DNA of 64,000 bases, taken from IMG/VR virus record IMGVR_UViG_3300047548_001261, positions 17,896 through 81,895 of that record. One strand, given 5' to 3'. The notes beneath the pieces are model-generated. The model was not told the DNA's origin. It was given only the letters and a program-made list of their open reading frames with translations, and ran no database searches. Below, piece by piece: positions 63,603 through 64,000 of this stretch; within the stretch, counting starts at the first letter, position 1; each line of letters begins with the position of its first letter. The DNA is from a virus. The position numbers and the translations under genes are program-made.

Positions 63603-64000
63603 TTAAGCGGCTTGAGATAACTCTGCATTAACTAAAACACTGTAAATGGTATCGAGTAAATCCGCATTGACAAAGCCGCGCGCTAATAATGCCGTGACGA
63701 TTGCCGCCTTTTCAGGTGCGCTACATTCCAACTCTATTATTGAGTTTACGACAAGATTAACATCGTGTTTTTGCTTACCGGATAGCGCCTTGTAGGTTGT
63801 ATCGGCGAGAGACTCTAAGGTGTCAATGGCAAGCTGTTTTTTGCTTATAACTTTTTCAGTGCTGGTATCAACGTCAGTGCTGGTATCAACGTCAGTGCTG
63901 GTATCAACGTCAGTGCTGGTATCAACGTCAGTGCTGGTATCAACGTCAGTGCTGGTATCAACGTCAGTGCTGGTATCAACGTCAGTGCTGGTATCAACGT
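63603..64000 (-). CDS. 3' part of a repeat-containing protein, cut by the window edge
   Basis: An open frame runs from the edge to TAA 63603-63605. It starts with eight copies of the six-residue unit STDVDT, encoded by an 18-bp tandem repeat, and continues with a helical region (LAIDTLESLADTTYKALSGK, then a segment ending LVNAELSQAA). The function is unknown; the start lies beyond the window. Confidence 0.6.
   Translation of the reverse strand, partial: VDTSTDVDTSTDVDTSTDVDTSTDVDTSTDVDTSTDVDTSTDVDTSTEKVISKKQLAIDTLESLADTTYKALSGKQKHDVNLVVNSIIELECSAPEKAAIVTALLARGFVNADLLDTIYSVLVNAELSQAA
63857..64000. repeat. Eight tandem copies of an 18-bp unit
   Basis: CAGTGCTGGTATCAACGT repeats eight times to the window edge without visible change; the array may continue outside. 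The unit is six codons long. Confidence 0.93.

Noticed and set aside
63857-64000. CRISPR-like repeat array
   Set aside because: Repeats are contiguous without spacers, 18 bp long, and keep an open reading frame, so they are a coding tandem repeat.
1-64000. Transposase or insertion sequence
   Set aside because: No transposase-like ORF or terminal inverted repeats with target duplication were seen; mobility features are HNH enzymes and attC-like sites only.
1-64000. tRNA or rRNA genes
   Set aside because: No cloverleaf or rRNA-like sequence was noticed by eye; a tRNA scan would be needed to exclude them.

Overview
The window looks like part of a large tailed-phage (siphovirus-type) genome or a closely related prophage. 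It carries a phage tail module on the + strand and a phage DNA-replication and nucleotide-metabolism module on the - strand. Many short genes of typical phage kind overlap by ATGA, and I found no rRNA, tRNA, capsid, terminase or lysis gene. Sigma70-like promoters, Shine-Dalgarno sites and integron-type recombination sites suggest a proteobacterial host; this is inference. The genome must be larger than the window, because head genes are absent and both window edges cut through genes.

Layout. 1-1000: the end of an unknown gene and a broken adenine-methylase fragment fused to a repeat-bearing ORF. 1.0-19.3 kb (+ strand, except one gene at 996-1571): tail tube protein, terminator, a 2600-residue tape measure protein, then tail-tip and adhesin proteins, including a 1599-residue protein with four repeated N-terminal modules. 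19.3-22.7 kb: an array of small - strand genes separated by integron attC-like sites, inserted between the tail and replication modules and truncating an HNH endonuclease gene. 22.8-37.9 kb (- strand): SbcC/SbcD pair, PD-(D/E)XK nuclease, dUTPase fused to an HNH endonuclease, second HNH endonuclease, Dda-like helicase, ATP-dependent DNA ligase, 1301-residue DNA polymerase I, ThyX, HU-like protein and a ribbon-helix-helix regulator. 37.8-43.9 kb: SF2 helicase, C5 cytosine methylase with a long second reading frame inside it, and a primase-helicase. 43.9-57.9 kb: about 45 mostly small accessory genes, several led by near-identical strong promoters. 58.0-60.6 kb: a second, more decayed cassette-like array. 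60.6-62.7 kb: the upstream genes of the - strand block. 62.7-63.3 kb: non-coding, AT-rich and repeat-bearing, a candidate origin or control region. 63.3-64.0 kb: a lipoprotein and the 3' part of a repeat-containing gene.

How the parts work together. The replication block supplies an almost complete phage replisome: primase-helicase, Pol I with both exonucleases, ligase and an accessory helicase. It also has recombination and end-processing nucleases (SbcCD, Hjc-like) and precursor synthesis and sanitation (ThyX, dUTPase). Two C5 methylases, one of them inside the cassette array, probably modify phage DNA. Three copies of a palindrome, TGATGTA-N3-TACATCA, lie in front of - strand operons, one of them directly ahead of the ribbon-helix-helix regulator gene. 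Six copies of a TTGACATAC...TATAATATA promoter drive the accessory operons.

The most unusual content is the pair of integron-type gene-cassette arrays in a phage genome with no integrase in the window. Next come the doubly coding methylase locus and the HNH-dUTPase fusion. Several genes are interrupted at homopolymers, four of them in runs that are one base short. This may reflect sequencing error rather than biology, and those genes are reported as single interrupted genes.
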